This document shows positions 63,403 through 64,000 of a stretch of 64,000 bases of DNA, piece by piece. This DNA is from Nitrospira lenta. GTDB lineage: Bacteria; Nitrospirota; Nitrospiria; Nitrospirales; Nitrospiraceae. Within the stretch, counting starts at the first letter, position 1. Every line of letters starts with the position of its first letter. The notes beneath the pieces were generated by a model, which searched no databases, was not told the origin of the DNA, and worked only from the letters and a program-made list of their open reading frames with translations. The stretch lies in contig NZ_OUNR01000019.1 of assembly GCF_900403705.1 (NCBI RefSeq), forward strand, positions 62,001-126,000, given 5' to 3'. The translations under genes and the position numbers were made by a program.

Positions 63403-64000
63403 ATGGTTGCACAGATCATCGAATTCAGCGCGCGAAACCGCTTCATTGTCTTCCTCCTGGTCTTTGCGTTTTCCGTCGTCGGACTCTGGGCGATGTGGGA
63501 GACACCAATCGACGCGTTGCCGGATATTTCCGACACGCAAGTCATCGTCTACACCACCTGGCCAGGGCGCTCGCCTGATCTCGTGGAAGATCAAATCACC
63601 TATCCGATCGTCACTGCCTTGCTTTCCGCGCCCAAAGTCACCGTCGTCCGGGGCTTCTCGGACTTTGGCTATTCCTACGTCTATATTCTCTTCAAGGACG
63701 GCACGGATATTTATTGGGCCAGGTCGCGCATCCTCGAACGGTTGAGCCAACTCTCCGGCCGCATGCCGGAAGGGGTCACACCGCAGCTCGGGCCAGACGC
63801 GACGGGCGTGGGCTGGGTCTTTCAGTACGCTTTGGTCGATGAAGCCGGACAGCACGATCTCGCCGCTCTGCGCAGTTTCCAGGATTGGTATTTGCGGTAC
63901 TGGCTGCGGGCCGTGGAAGGCGTGGCCGAGGTGGCCAGTATCGGCGGGTTTGTCAGGCAGTACCAAGTGAACCTTGATCCGACCAAAGTATTAGCCTATC
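63403..64000 (+). CDS. cusA: CusA-like heavy-metal RND pump (3' partial)
   Basis: First 199 residues of an HME-RND pump cut by the window end. First membrane helix (FIVFLLVFAFSVVGLWAMWETP), then DALPDISDTQVIVYTTWPGRSPDLVEDQITYPI, VYILFKDGTDIYWARSRILE and GPDATGVGWVFQYALVDE, all matching the CusA of operon 1. The start is an ATG 6 bp after the adaptor stop. Confidence 0.93.
   Translation, partial: MVAQIIEFSARNRFIVFLLVFAFSVVGLWAMWETPIDALPDISDTQVIVYTTWPGRSPDLVEDQITYPIVTALLSAPKVTVVRGFSDFGYSYVYILFKDGTDIYWARSRILERLSQLSGRMPEGVTPQLGPDATGVGWVFQYALVDEAGQHDLAALRSFQDWYLRYWLRAVEGVAEVASIGGFVRQYQVNLDPTKVLAY

Noticed and set aside
62689-63966. Long minus-strand open frame opposite cusB-cusA
   Set aside because: Crosses two real genes in antisense and has composition typical of a shadow frame in GC-rich DNA.

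Overview
The window is high-GC DNA of a Gram-negative-type bacterium with lipoproteins, TolC-like outer-membrane factors and a beta-barrel porin. The gene set and style (Mrp/Rieske/lipA cluster, aroQ-efp-accBC operon, Dyp peroxidase, several heavy-metal RND operons) suggest a Nitrospira-like member of the Nitrospirota. That taxonomic call is an inference from general familiarity and was not tested by a search. No rRNA, tRNA or CRISPR array was found.

Region 1 (1-27.6 kb) is mostly chromosomal housekeeping. It holds coaBC (partial), a TPR protein, a promoter followed by aroQ-efp-accB-accC, an FKBP-like lipoprotein, thiE facing an SDR-bioD pair, an exported protein, putA, a fatty-acid desaturase and an mrp-Rieske-two small genes-lipA cluster. 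An IS3-family element (16225-17469) with 24/27-bp inverted repeats, a TGC target duplication and an A7 frameshift site lies 74 bp upstream of a globin gene. After it come pgm with a small membrane protein, a Dyp peroxidase, a two-ended-anchor lipoprotein, fdhD with an FdhF/YdeP-type molybdoenzyme, DUF2945 and DUF488 proteins and an FMN reductase.

Region 2 (27.6-31.8 kb) is a gene-poor accessory stretch that looks AT-richer. It has small orphan genes, a DUF1778-like antitoxin remnant, a chimeric antitoxin-like protein (VapB-like plus MbcA/ParS-like) with no recognisable toxin, and a frameshifted EamA/DMT transporter.

Region 3 (31.8-64.0 kb) is a large heavy-metal resistance island. It contains three complete or partial tripartite RND operons: CusCBA-like at 31.8-38.6, CzcCBA-like at 39.6-45.7 and CusCBA-like from 60.3 to the window end. 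Each is headed by a small exported Cys/Met/His-containing protein. Between them lie a PIB-type ATPase, a CzcD-like CDF exporter, His-tailed TPR proteins, an ECF sigma factor with a cysteine tail, copZ, a frameshifted cupredoxin-domain gene, copA, and a lipoprotein/outer-membrane protein pair. Three CusA C-terminal fragments and a degenerate duplicated segment show repeated recombination.

The most unusual item is a compact unit at 58756-59816. A MerR-family regulator with the three mercury-type cysteines is co-transcribed with an AhpD-like protein. It is divergent from a 28-residue cysteine-containing peptide gene that has its own 20-bp-spacer MerR-type promoter, a strong Shine-Dalgarno site and a terminator. 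A second, degraded copy lies at 51.0-51.6 kb.
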